21,230 nt of DNA from Actinomycetes bacterium (GCA_021777285.1 JAJYDR010000024.1:1-21230); one strand, 5' to 3'; numbered from the stretch's first letter, positions 1 to 8,188 are shown. Translations and numbers: made by a program. Notes: generated from the sequence alone by a model not told the origin.

Positions 1-48
1 AATCCGGGCAGCCCGACCACCATGGCATTCGCCGTGGCCGAAGTACAG

Positions 49-121
49 GCCCCCATCGTCTAGCGGCCTAGGACACCACCCTTTCAAGGTGGCGGCACGG
101 GTTCGAATCCCGTTGGGGGTG
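49..121 (+). tRNA. tRNA-Glu (anticodon UUC)
   Basis: A complete cloverleaf can be folded by eye. The acceptor stem pairs 49-55 with 114-120, with a G-U first pair and then C/G pairs. The anticodon stem CCACC (76-80) pairs with GGTGG (88-92) around the seven-base loop 81-87, with anticodon TTC at 83-85. The T arm is GGGTTCGAATCCC. The discriminator base is G121. The CCA end is not encoded, because CTCGG follows. The anticodon reads GAA/GAG codons, so this is a glutamate tRNA, and the sequence matches the usual actinobacterial tRNA-Glu pattern. Bases 1-48 hold no gene I can recognise. Confidence 0.97.
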
Positions 122-326
122 CTCGGCGCTGTTCCTGGCCAAAATCCGTTTACAGCCCAGGCCTTTCCTGGTGATTCACACACGATCCGCCACGTTGACC
201 GGGGAGTCCAACACGACCGGCGTTTTGTCCCCAGCGAAAAGCTCCGTCAACGGTATCCGTGCAGCCGGCGCCGACCTACGTGGTGTCAGTCCAAGCGACC
301 CTTGACCAACCAGAAGTCGTCGAGCC
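122..326. other. Intergenic region between tRNA-Glu and the minus-strand cassette
   Basis: No coding region or RNA is supported here. Open frames that begin inside the tRNA and run across this stretch lack an RBS and any recognisable protein signature. I saw no second copy of the tRNA 3' end in the window, so there is no direct sign of an attachment-site duplication. No strong hairpin-plus-T-tract terminator for the minus-strand genes is visible. Confidence 0.5.
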
Positions 327-896
327 TCAACATGGATCGCCCCAACGCACCGCGCGAACTATGAGGACACCGAAGCCGACCCCAATCAGGAGTTGGGCGA
401 GGAAGAGCACGTGGAGTAGGTTCACGAAGTCAACCACAGCCAACACGAATCCGGCAAGTTCGACGGTGAGCCAGAACGAGTTCGACCGTGTTGGGATCCG
501 AGTGAAGAGCCAGGGCGAGGCCCCCGTGAGGAAGATGGCGGTGATCACATTGATCGTGATGTGAACGACTCGAAGCGACGAACTGACCCGGTAACCGTAG
601 GTACTCGCGAGAATCAAGAGCACGAGCGTGCCGTACGCGTTGAGGACGAAGCGCAGGTGCCGAGTAGTTCGGTCCGACGCGACGATCGAACGCGCCGACG
701 CGAGTGCCAACCCACCACCGAGTCCGAGAGCCAGGGTGTAGGGGATGACGGTTCGAAGGTGTACGCCGTAGTTACTCAGTCCCACCTCGTTCCACCGCAC
801 GACGAATTCGGGATGAAGGGCAACGGCGAGTGCGAGCAGCGCGAGCAGACCCCACTGACCCACTGCCACATAGAGGCTGGCGCGCGATCGAGTCAA
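327..896 (-). CDS. Six-helix integral membrane protein of unknown function
   Basis: The frame encodes 189 residues with about six hydrophobic segments, around residues 13-28, 50-67, 83-100, 110-130, 140-156 and 160-180, joined by short Arg-rich loops. That is the layout of a small polytopic inner-membrane protein. I do not recognise the family and no enzymatic motif is visible. The start given is a TTG with a weak ribosome site. An in-frame GTG nine codons downstream is an alternative that still keeps the first helix. The gene begins 17 bases after the stop of the phosphoesterase gene on the same strand, so the two are probably cotranscribed and this protein may act on or with the exported enzyme. 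Existence is well supported; function is unknown. Confidence 0.7.
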   Translation of the reverse strand: MTRSRASLYVAVGQWGLLALLALAVALHPEFVVRWNEVGLSNYGVHLRTVIPYTLALGLGGGLALASARSIVASDRTTRHLRFVLNAYGTLVLLILASTYGYRVSSSLRVVHITINVITAIFLTGASPWLFTRIPTRSNSFWLTVELAGFVLAVVDFVNLLHVLFLAQLLIGVGFGVLIVRAVRWGDPC

Positions 897-913
897 ACGG
901 CGACGGTCCGGCG

Positions 914-1792
914 TCAGAGGTGGAATGGCTGCACCATCGAAGGAGCCGATCGCGCCGCACCGAGCAGCCCGACGTGTAGCAACGTCTCGGTCGTTCGAAG
1001 CAGTGAATAGTGGGTGAAGGCCATCCCCACGCGTAGTCCCCGGGGCACGGTCGGTGCAACGACGAACGTGGCCACCTGATTCGAAGCCGCCAGGTCATTC
1101 TCGTCAAAGGTGATGAACAGCGCGAGCGTGTGTGCGCGATATGGCGCGCTCGCGAGAATGTCGTCGACGACCCGATGGAGCCACGCATCCCCGACCCCGA
1201 TCGGGCAGCTGTGCATGTCGTCACAGACGTTGGGCGTGATGAAGGTGAAGCGGGCGCCGAGGTCGAGTGGGAATGTCAGTGGTACGTCCTGACGAGCGCA
1301 GGCCGAGCGCAACGGCACGTAGTACACGGCAGGGTTGTGCCGAGCCGCGTAGCTACCGCTCGTGACACGGTCGCACGCGCTCGGCATCGACTCCTCCAAT
1401 GAGCGCCAACCGCCCCCGAGCTGGGAGAAGATGTTGGGGGCCTTGAGCGGATGCGATGCCGGCTCACCGTCATCACGGACACCCAAGGTCGAACCTGCGG
1501 TCAACGCGACGTAGTTGGGCAGGCTCGGGTGCGTCACGGCGAAACTTCGCGTCGCCAAACCGCAGACTGATACGAGGTGGTTGAGAAATGGCGCGTCGGG
1601 TGAGCCGATGACCGAGTAGCCCTGATTCTCGAGCACGATCCACACCACGTGCGTGTAGTGCGCGGTGCTCGCCACCCCGCACGGGCGCGTCACGGTGATC
1701 GCGTTGGCGGCGTCAACCGCCTGAGGTGCTTCAAGCGCGACGGCCATCGAGGTCGTCGTCAGCAGCGCCACCAGCCACACCCACCGCCTCAT
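914..1792 (-). CDS. Secreted phosphoesterase-family protein (AcpA/phospholipase C-like)
   Basis: The product is 292 residues. An N-terminal signal peptide (MRR followed by a hydrophobic stretch to about residue 22, then an Ala-rich cleavage region near 28) indicates export. The mature part carries the signatures of the phosphoesterase family that contains acid phosphatase AcpA and non-haemolytic phospholipase C: VVWIVLENQ near the N terminus, HPSLPNY, ESMP followed by a Cys, the ARHNPAVYY block, TPNVCDDMHSC, GDAWL, and FITFDEND near the C terminus. Family members hydrolyse phosphomonoesters or phosphodiesters, often of lipids, outside the cytoplasm. The ATG at 1792 is chosen because it gives a clean signal peptide; the frame stays open to 2035 but overlaps the patatin gene. 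It lies between the patatin gene (106-base gap) and the small membrane-protein gene (17-base gap). The exact substrate cannot be read from sequence. Confidence 0.9.
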   Translation of the reverse strand: MRRWVWLVALLTTTSMAVALEAPQAVDAANAITVTRPCGVASTAHYTHVVWIVLENQGYSVIGSPDAPFLNHLVSVCGLATRSFAVTHPSLPNYVALTAGSTLGVRDDGEPASHPLKAPNIFSQLGGGWRSLEESMPSACDRVTSGSYAARHNPAVYYVPLRSACARQDVPLTFPLDLGARFTFITPNVCDDMHSCPIGVGDAWLHRVVDDILASAPYRAHTLALFITFDENDLAASNQVATFVVAPTVPRGLRVGMAFTHYSLLRTTETLLHVGLLGAARSAPSMVQPFHL

Positions 1793-1898
1793 CGTCACAT
1801 CATGACCCACGACGGGCGAACTCGACTGTGCACGGACCAAACAAGTGGTCGACGGCGACGCCAACCCGTCCGTACGACCAGGACCAATTGGAGTCACC

Positions 1899-3095
1899 TC
1901 ACCGACGTGGCACCCCGCCCCGCCTCGCCGCTTCGATGACGAACTTGGTCGCCGCTTCCACTCCGTTGAGAAAGAGCGTGTCGAGTTGTTGTGGCGTGAG
2001 GTCGAAGTCCATGGCGCTGAGCCCGATATTGTCAACGAAGATGGTTCGTCCCACGGTGGAGTGATGCGACGCGACGGTCTCCCACTCGTTCATCATGGTC
2101 TTGAGGCAACGGACAGCCACCGCGATCGCCGACTCGCGGAACGAGGTGGTCGAGTAGTCAGTTTGAAACTGCGAGAGTTTGATACCGATCGTCGGCCACC
2201 GTGGCGATAGGCCGTCGGAGCGGTCGAAGGTGTGGATCGGAAACTTCGCCAGCAGCCCACCGTCCACCCACGTGTGTTCACCCGCCGGGAATCGAACGAG
2301 CGCAGACGAACCGCCTGGCCCTTCGACCTCGACGGTGGCCTCGCGGGCTTGGAAGTGCACTGGCTCGAAGTAGAAGGGCACCGACATCGAAGCACGGACC
2401 GCGCGCACGGGGTCCTGTTCGTCGGGGTCGACACCGTAGGTCACATAGTCGAAGGGTAGGCACGCCAGTCGCGCGCGAGTGAGGTCGGATGTGTAGACCA
2501 CGAGTCGATACTGGTGGCTCGACGATTCGCCCAGTTCGGGGTCGTCGGCAGGCGTGAGCACGAGGTCGCCAAACTTCTTGACGCCGAGTTTCCCATGCAA
2601 GACCGGACCCAACCATTCGTCGAGATAGTCACCGGAGTACAGTCCCTCGCGATTAGTCAAGAGCGCCGCGTCGGTCACCACCTTGGCGAAGTGCCCCGCG
2701 GCGTGGCCAATCATCTCATGCAATTTCCCCTCTGGCATGAAGCGTCGGAAGTCGAGGGATTGCAACGTCGCGCGGAGCGTTACCATATCGGCGCCGGACT
2801 GAACAATGCCGGCGACGATGCTGGCGGTAACGGCACCCGCGCTCGTCCCAGCGATCCGATGAAACCGGTACCCCGCCTCGTCGAGAGCGAGGACCGCACC
2901 GACGAGTCCGACCCCCTTCACGCCACCGCCTTCGAGCGCAAGATCGGCGCGCAACTCGCGCTCGCCCCCGTTGTTCGGATTCGGCCAACCGTCAAGTTGT
3001 CGCAACGTCTCCGCAGCCGCAAGAAACTCGTCTTGAAGTTTGTCGCTGCGGCGATAACCACGAGGCGCGTTGGCGAGGAAGATCGAATCGGTCAC
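1899..3095 (-). CDS. Patatin-like phospholipase
   Basis: The protein is 398 residues from the GTG at 3095. That start has the best ribosome site: AGGGAG at 3102-3107, six bases away. In-frame ATGs at 3113 and 3173 give longer forms with poor spacing. The patatin fold is clear. There is an oxyanion glycine loop GGGVKG at about residues 56-61, a nucleophile elbow GTSAG with Ser about 85, and the catalytic Asp in VDGG at about residue 278, so the Ser-Asp dyad is intact. SMSVPFYFEPV and FPIHTFD match the family core. No signal peptide or membrane segment is visible, so it should be cytosolic or a substrate of a non-Sec route. Patatin-like enzymes release fatty acids from phospholipids. Its downstream neighbour is an exported phosphoesterase, which suggests a joint role in phospholipid turnover. 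Confidence 0.92.
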   Translation of the reverse strand: MTDSIFLANAPRGYRRSDKLQDEFLAAAETLRQLDGWPNPNNGGERELRADLALEGGGVKGVGLVGAVLALDEAGYRFHRIAGTSAGAVTASIVAGIVQSGADMVTLRATLQSLDFRRFMPEGKLHEMIGHAAGHFAKVVTDAALLTNREGLYSGDYLDEWLGPVLHGKLGVKKFGDLVLTPADDPELGESSSHQYRLVVYTSDLTRARLACLPFDYVTYGVDPDEQDPVRAVRASMSVPFYFEPVHFQAREATVEVEGPGGSSALVRFPAGEHTWVDGGLLAKFPIHTFDRSDGLSPRWPTIGIKLSQFQTDYSTTSFRESAIAVAVRCLKTMMNEWETVASHHSTVGRTIFVDNIGLSAMDFDLTPQQLDTLFLNGVEAATKFVIEAARRGGVPRR

Positions 3096-3610
3096 GGCGT
3101 ACTCCCTACACATCCTTTCCAAAGCGAGGCCGTCGTGACCCCGCCGTGTTCCCACGTGAGACAGTCTCTCCATGATGCTCGGTCCGAGCCTGCACACGGC
3201 ACCCCCGACGGCGCCCTCGCGAGGTCCGTCGTCACACCTCGACTCGCGAGCGATGCGACCGCCCCCACGCGTTATTTCTGAGAACCTTCTTGGTTGAGTA
3301 CGGCGACGAGACAACGCTGCCCTCGGAGCCCACATCGCGCGCGATTTGCGTTAGAGAAGAAAAAATGGCCATCCACCTGGCAACACGCTCACACGATCCC
3401 CATCGTTAACTAGTGCACGCCACGCCCTGCGCCGCGCGCCGGCCCCGACGTGAACGGAGCGTCGCGCACTTCATCAAACACTGAGATTCTCCATAGTTTC
3501 ACCCGTTGTGACGAGGGATATTGACAAGACACATCGCTATCGTCCATTCGTTAGTTGTCAATACGTTGTGTGTGTGTTGTTGATTCATTACCGGACGGGA
3601 CTGAATTGTC
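3096..3610. promoter_or_regulatory. Long divergent intergenic region with inverted repeats
   Basis: This 515-base stretch separates the minus-strand patatin gene from the plus-strand surface-protein genes and must hold promoters for both. It contains a perfect palindrome GAGACAGTCTC (3158-3168) about 65 bases upstream of the patatin start, an A-rich run near 3355-3365, and a T/A-richer block from 3485 to 3610. In that block lies the inverted repeat ATTGACAA (3520-3527) / TTGTCAAT (3555-3562). I could not assign a convincing -10 element to either side. In-frame upstream extension of the patatin frame (to 3335) covers part of it, but I judge that part non-coding because of the strong RBS at 3102-3107. 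Confidence 0.5.
3520..3562. repeat. 8-bp perfect inverted repeat (ATTGACAA/TTGTCAAT)
   Basis: The arms ATTGACAA (3520-3527) and TTGTCAAT (3555-3562) are exact reverse complements separated by 27 bases, about 50-90 bases upstream of the first surface-protein gene. Each arm contains TTGACA, the consensus -35 hexamer, one on each strand. It could be an operator for a dimeric regulator or a pair of opposed promoter elements. Confidence 0.45.
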
Positions 3611-5485
3611 ATGAACAACAAGGACATCCACGGCGGGCGGTGGGACGCTCGAGCGGCGCTTCGTCGGACCGCAATCGTCGCGGTGGTAGGACTCCTTCCC
3701 TTGGCCACAATCCTCGTCACCGCATCGGCATCCTCGGCGTCCTCGGTAACGACAGACTCGATCGCGTTCTCGAACACAACGGGAGGCAATGGCAGCTACG
3801 CCATAACCGTCACCTTGAGCGCGACGTCCAGCAACAACAGTTACACCGCCGTCGCCTACGACACCACAAGCCCGACAGCCGCGATCACCTACACAGCCTC
3901 TCCCGGCTCGGCGGGATGCGAACTCGCTTCGTCGACCTCTGGGTTGGTCACCTTCACCAGTCCGGGTACATGTGTGATCACGGCGACCAGCGCGAGTACC
4001 GATAAGGACCAGGGAAAGGGAAGCGGCGACGGCAACGCCACCGGGGCCACCGGCACCTTGACCCTGACGGTCCTGCCTACGCCCCAGTCGATCTCGTTCA
4101 CGAGCACGCCGCCCTCATCACCGCTCGTGGGTTCCACCTACACCGTTAGCGCCGTCGCGACTTCGGGTCTCACGGTCCAATTGACTGTCGATGGAACGTC
4201 GACCTCGGGCTGCAGACTCGACACGAATTCTGACGTCGTGACCCTCGGGTCGCCCGCTGGCACCTGCGTCATCGATGCGAACCAGGCCGGCAACTCGAAC
4301 TACGCACCGGCACCACAGGTGCAACAAACAGTCACCGATACGCTCGCCACCCAGAGGATTTCGTTCACGAGCACGCCGCCCTCATCACCACTCGTAGGTT
4401 CGACCTACACCGTTAGCGCCGTCGCGACTTCGGGTCTCACGGTCCAATTGACTGTCGATGGAACGTCGACCTCGGGCTGCACAATCGACGTGAATGCAAG
4501 CCCCGGGAACCAGTCGCCATCGGTCACCACTGGCGTCGTGACCCTTGGGTCGCCCGCTGGCACCTGCGTCATCGATGCGAACCAAGCTGGCAACTCGAAC
4601 TACGCACCGGCACCACAGGTGCAACAGACAGTCACCGATACGCTCGCCAGTCAGACGATCTCGGTCGTCAGTCCTAACCCGTCAAGCGTTCAATACGGCA
4701 GCACGTCCACTTACCAAATCCAGGCAACTGACTCGAGGGGCGTGACCATCGATTACACGACTTCGAGCTCGACGTGCACAGTCGACACCACCGGACTGAT
4801 AAGTGGCATCGAGGTTGGCAACTGCGTGGTAACACTCAGCGCACCCGCTACGTCAAGCGTCAGTGCTGCTACGCCGGTCACGTTCACCCTCAGCGTCCAA
4901 GCCCCACCACCGACGCCACCCGCGCCAACGCCACCTGCGCCAACGCCACCTGCGCCAACGCCACCTACGGCGACACCGCCTGCGCCAACTCCGCCAGCGC
5001 CAACGCCGCCGACGCCAACACCACCTGCGGAGACACCGCCTGCGGCGACACCGCCTGCGGCGACACCACCGCCCCCGGTTGTGATACGCGTCTCCGGACC
5101 CAAGCCCGTGCGCAAGGTGAAGCCGGCCCTGCCACGTCCGATGAGCATGGTGATCAAGCCGTTCACCGAGGCCTCACACACACTGACCAAGCCGCTCCTG
5201 ACTCAAGTATGGCGTTTGGCACTCGCAATCAAGCGAAAGCACTACACCACGGTGACGCTCACCGGCTACACAGACAACGTCTTCACGCCGGCAATGGACA
5301 CCCTGGTTATCCGCGAACGTTCCCTTGCGGTGCGTGACCAACTCCAGTTCGACCTGAGTCGACTCAGGGTACGAAAGGTGACTATCACAATCGCACCGGG
5401 TCTCACCATCCAGTTGGTGACGCTCAACACCACCCCGTCGAGCCGCGCGCTCAACCGGCGCGTGGTGGCGACGCTTTCCGCGTAG
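3611..5485 (+). CDS. Exported Ig-like, proline-rich, OmpA-like C-terminal surface protein
   Basis: The product is 624 residues. An Arg-containing N terminus followed by a hydrophobic segment (about 20-40) forms a signal peptide. Residues 44-150 are a Thr/Ser-rich beta-domain. Two near-identical Ig-like repeats follow (about 158-246 and 247-346), then a divergent third one (347-430). Several of these domains carry paired Cys. Residues 431-490 are a PAPTPP/PAATPP proline-rich linker, a typical wall-spanning spacer. The last 130 residues resemble an OmpA-type peptidoglycan-binding domain: LTGYTDN at about 550-556, an RERSLAVRDQL helix matching the RA.aV..yL helix, and a terminal ALNRRVV (about 614-619) matching the family's NRRVE ending. 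The match is degenerate, so function is inferred: tethering a surface-exposed Ig stalk to peptidoglycan. ATG is preceded by a weak GGGA ten bases away. It precedes the propeller gene by nine bases. Confidence 0.82.
   Translation: MNNKDIHGGRWDARAALRRTAIVAVVGLLPLATILVTASASSASSVTTDSIAFSNTTGGNGSYAITVTLSATSSNNSYTAVAYDTTSPTAAITYTASPGSAGCELASSTSGLVTFTSPGTCVITATSASTDKDQGKGSGDGNATGATGTLTLTVLPTPQSISFTSTPPSSPLVGSTYTVSAVATSGLTVQLTVDGTSTSGCRLDTNSDVVTLGSPAGTCVIDANQAGNSNYAPAPQVQQTVTDTLATQRISFTSTPPSSPLVGSTYTVSAVATSGLTVQLTVDGTSTSGCTIDVNASPGNQSPSVTTGVVTLGSPAGTCVIDANQAGNSNYAPAPQVQQTVTDTLASQTISVVSPNPSSVQYGSTSTYQIQATDSRGVTIDYTTSSSTCTVDTTGLISGIEVGNCVVTLSAPATSSVSAATPVTFTLSVQAPPPTPPAPTPPAPTPPAPTPPTATPPAPTPPAPTPPTPTPPAETPPAATPPAATPPPPVVIRVSGPKPVRKVKPALPRPMSMVIKPFTEASHTLTKPLLTQVWRLALAIKRKHYTTVTLTGYTDNVFTPAMDTLVIRERSLAVRDQLQFDLSRLRVRKVTITIAPGLTIQLVTLNTTPSSRALNRRVVATLSA
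4082..4649 (+). repeat. Tandem near-identical Ig-domain repeat
   Basis: Copy 1 (about 4082-4349) and copy 2 (about 4349-4649) encode two Ig-like domains. From 4094 and 4361 (offset 267) the DNA is nearly identical for about 120 bases. Copy 2 then has 33 extra bases (11 codons) around 4490-4535, after which identity resumes at an offset of 300 up to the shared cgctcgcca end. Conservation at silent positions points to a recent duplication or ongoing gene conversion. Confidence 0.85.
4901..5079 (+). repeat. 15-base repeat encoding the proline-rich linker
   Basis: Imperfect tandem units of 15 bases (pattern ccacctgcgccaacg) encode PPAPT and variants such as PPAAT and PPAET. Such tracts change length easily by slippage. 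The reading frame stays open, and the protein sense (extended, stiff spacer) fits the surface-protein architecture. Confidence 0.85.
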
Positions 5486-5494
5486 GGGATCGGA

Positions 5495-8188
5495 GTGGAG
5501 CGGCCCCGGGACGATGCGTCGCACGGCGCGGGGGCACGTCGACGCGTCCGGTGGGTGGTAGCGCTCCTGCTGATGCCAGCACTCGCCGCGTTGGCCGGGG
5601 CGACGTCGGTGGCGGCATCGACGAGTCCCTTGAGTGCGGGGACCATCCTCGTCACGAACCTCAACGCCAACACGGTTAGCGCGATCAATCCCACGACCCA
5701 CACGGTGAGTGTGATCGCGAGCGCGCCGCACCCCTTCAACGGGCCGCTCGGCATCGCAATCACCCCGAACGGATTCTTCGCCTACGTCACGAACTCACTG
5801 AGCGACACGGTCAGCCCGATCGACCTCGCGACGTCCCCCGCGACTGTCGGCGCCCCCATCCGCGTCGGTAGCGGACCGGCCGCGGTCGCCGTCACGCCGA
5901 ACGGACGATTCGCCTACGTCACCAACTTCAACTCGGACACTGTCACGCCCATTGACCTCGCGACGACGCCCGCCACGGCGGGGCGACCCATCGCGGTGGG
6001 CGCCGGACCGTGGAGCATCGCGGTGAGCCCCGACGGCAACTATGTCTGCGTGTCCAACTCCGAAGCGAACTCGGTCAGCCTCATCGCGACCGCGACGGGG
6101 GCCGTCTCGACCATCCAGGTCGGCGGCCGGCCCCAGGCCATCGCGATCAGTCCCGACTCCTATACGGCGTACGTGGCCAACGGGAACCAGGTGACACCGA
6201 TCAACCTGCGAACCCACCCCGCCACCGCCGAAGCACCGATCGCGATGGCCGCCCAGCCCCTCGGTATCGCTGTCACCCCAAATGGCGAGACCGCATACAG
6301 CGCTAACGCCGACAACACGATCACTCCCATCGGGCTGCGCACGAACCCGCCGACCCTCGGTCAATCCGTCGCCACGGGTTCGCTCAGCCAGCCCGACGGC
6401 ATCGCGATCAACACGCAAGGCACGACGGCCTACACCGCGAACACCGGGACCACGGTCACGCCCATCGACCTGACGACATCGCCGGTGCGCGTCGAAGCGC
6501 CGATCAACGTGGGTGCCGCGTCCTTCGGCATCGCGGTCCTGGCCGACCAGGCGCCCACGGCGCGACTGCAGATCACGCCGGCCCCGGTGGGAGCGAAGAC
6601 TATCTTCAACGCCTCGGCCTCCACGTCGCCCGACGGTGCGATCAGCCTGTACACCTGGAACTTCGGTGACGGCACCTCGGCCGTTACCCGCACGCCGTTC
6701 ATCAGCCACGTCTACCGGCACGCTGGTTCCTACCAAGCGACGGTGACCGTCACCAGCGCGGGCGGCACCTCACTCGCGACGACCTACACCGGTCAAACGG
6801 TCAGTAACAACGGCAATAGTCGAGCGCGCGCCGTGCGGTCCTTTTACGTTGCCGCCGTGCTTCAGGTGCGACCGGCGAGGGGGTCGCCAGGCGCGGCAAT
6901 CGCGCTGCGCGACACGAACTTCCTCGGTGCGTGTCGGCCCGTGTACGTCCGATTTGGTGACCGGCTGATCGCCCAGACGTCGCCAGTCGGCCAGTTGCTC
7001 AACTTCGCGCACCTCGTGATACCCGGAAACGCGTCCGTGGGCGACCATCAGATCTCACTGGCGTGTAGCGCGGGTGGACCCGCGCTGGTGAGCGTCCATC
7101 TCAGGGTCGTGCCGACCTTGAACCACCTGTCCGAATTCAGCGTGGCCGTGCCCTCGCTCGGTCAGATGGGCCGCAGCCTGCCCGGTGCGGGGGTACTCGG
7201 CATCTTGATGGTACTGCTGAGCCGGATCATCGGCGCCGGGTTCCCAAGCGAGTGGATCGACCGAACGTATGAAGAGAACCGCGAGCGCTTCAGCCGACCG
7301 CTACGTCGACGGTTCCCACGGCTCATGCGCGACCGGTCGATGCTGACCCCGCAGTCGACGGTACGTCGAATCGTGGGTGGTTCAGCGGTCTTCATTGCCT
7401 TCGCCGCCTTCGGCGGCCTCGTCAACTCGATACTCGACCCGTCATTCGGCTGGAACCGGACGACACTCTGGCTCTTCATCGGCCAGTGCATCGGCATCGG
7501 CATCATCTCGGTCACGGGACAGATCCCAACAGTCATCGCCGGACTTCGCCAGCACAAACGAATCCGGCTCCAAGTGTTGCTCGGAGGTCTCGCGATCGCC
7601 GTCGTTTGCGTGGGCGCTTCTCGTGCCATCGGCCTCTCGCCGGGCTACTGCTACGGCCTCATCGCCACGTTCCTCGTAATACCCGGGCTCGACGACAAAG
7701 ACCGGGGCCGCCTGCACGCGCTCGGGTCCGTGTGCGTCCTCGTGGTGAGCACGACGGCGTTCCTGTTGACGACCGTCGTCTTCCACGCGGCGACCGGCAC
7801 GTCGCCGTCACCGTGGCTCCTCATCGCCGACCCAGCGCTCAACGTGACGTTCCTCGCTGGCTTCGCAAGTCTCGCCTTCGGGATGTTCCCCCTACCATTC
7901 CTACCCGGACGACACGTGGCGAAGTGGAACGAGACGATCTGGCTCGCGCTGAGCGGCGTTGGGCTGATCGGCTTCGTCGCGGTGCTCTTGACGCCAGGTA
8001 GCGGGAGTAGCGGCGAGCAACACCACGTCGGCTTGGTACCGATCCTCGCAGCCTTCGCGGTCTTCGCCATCCTCTCGCTCAGCGCCATCCTCTACTTCCA
8101 CAAGCACCCGATTGAGGAGGTTGAGGAGGCTGAACCCGCGACCGAGCCCATCGATGGTTCGGTCGGCCTGCCGACCGCCGAGGCCTAA
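5495..8188 (+). CDS. YVTN beta-propeller / PKD / polytopic membrane fusion protein
   Basis: This 897-residue protein has a signal peptide or first helix at about 17-42. A seven-blade-type YVTN beta-propeller follows (about 45-350; repeated ...VTPNGRFAYVTNFNSDTVTPIDLAT-like blades), then a PKD domain (about 353-435; WNFGDGT, then HVYRHAGSYQATVTV). An Ig/IPT-like segment spans about 450-550. From about 562 to 870 there are about nine membrane helices. The membrane part has FPSEWIDRTYEENRERF after the first helix, SPGYCYGLIATF, and FGMFP at 795-799 followed by FLPG. From memory this resembles actinobacterial membrane proteins annotated by an FGLLP motif, whose function is unknown. The GTG start has AGGGGA at 5484-5489 overlapping the upstream stop codon, so it is translationally coupled to the Ig/OmpA-like gene. 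I infer a sensor, adhesin or envelope-assembly protein with an external propeller head. Confidence 0.85.
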   Translation: MERPRDDASHGAGARRRVRWVVALLLMPALAALAGATSVAASTSPLSAGTILVTNLNANTVSAINPTTHTVSVIASAPHPFNGPLGIAITPNGFFAYVTNSLSDTVSPIDLATSPATVGAPIRVGSGPAAVAVTPNGRFAYVTNFNSDTVTPIDLATTPATAGRPIAVGAGPWSIAVSPDGNYVCVSNSEANSVSLIATATGAVSTIQVGGRPQAIAISPDSYTAYVANGNQVTPINLRTHPATAEAPIAMAAQPLGIAVTPNGETAYSANADNTITPIGLRTNPPTLGQSVATGSLSQPDGIAINTQGTTAYTANTGTTVTPIDLTTSPVRVEAPINVGAASFGIAVLADQAPTARLQITPAPVGAKTIFNASASTSPDGAISLYTWNFGDGTSAVTRTPFISHVYRHAGSYQATVTVTSAGGTSLATTYTGQTVSNNGNSRARAVRSFYVAAVLQVRPARGSPGAAIALRDTNFLGACRPVYVRFGDRLIAQTSPVGQLLNFAHLVIPGNASVGDHQISLACSAGGPALVSVHLRVVPTLNHLSEFSVAVPSLGQMGRSLPGAGVLGILMVLLSRIIGAGFPSEWIDRTYEENRERFSRPLRRRFPRLMRDRSMLTPQSTVRRIVGGSAVFIAFAAFGGLVNSILDPSFGWNRTTLWLFIGQCIGIGIISVTGQIPTVIAGLRQHKRIRLQVLLGGLAIAVVCVGASRAIGLSPGYCYGLIATFLVIPGLDDKDRGRLHALGSVCVLVVSTTAFLLTTVVFHAATGTSPSPWLLIADPALNVTFLAGFASLAFGMFPLPFLPGRHVAKWNETIWLALSGVGLIGFVAVLLTPGSGSSGEQHHVGLVPILAAFAVFAILSLSAILYFHKHPIEEVEEAEPATEPIDGSVGLPTAEA

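Noticed and set aside
49..330. Integrative element inserted at tRNA-Glu
   Set aside because: No integrase, no direct repeat of the tRNA 3' end and no mobility genes are visible in the window.
89..364. Plus-strand open frame beginning inside the tRNA gene
   Set aside because: It overlaps the tRNA-Glu 3' half and has no RBS or recognisable protein signature.
1793..2035. 81-residue N-terminal extension of the phosphoesterase frame
   Set aside because: It overlaps the end of the patatin gene in another frame, is low-complexity Arg/Ser-rich, and would bury the clear signal peptide that begins at 1792.
2514..3281. 255-codon plus-strand frame opposite the patatin gene
   Set aside because: The minus strand carries the intact patatin catalytic motifs; the plus-strand translation has no family features and is a high-GC shadow.
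4901..5079. Regular short repeats that could be mistaken for a CRISPR array
   Set aside because: The period is 15 bases with no spacers, the frame is open throughout, and it encodes a proline-rich linker. No cas genes are nearby.
4753..5190. Minus-strand open frame with Gly-rich GGVGAGG repeats, resembling PE_PGRS-like proteins
   Set aside because: It is the antisense reading of the proline-rich linker of the surface protein; it has no RBS or signal and its repeats are explained by the plus-strand PPAPT codons.
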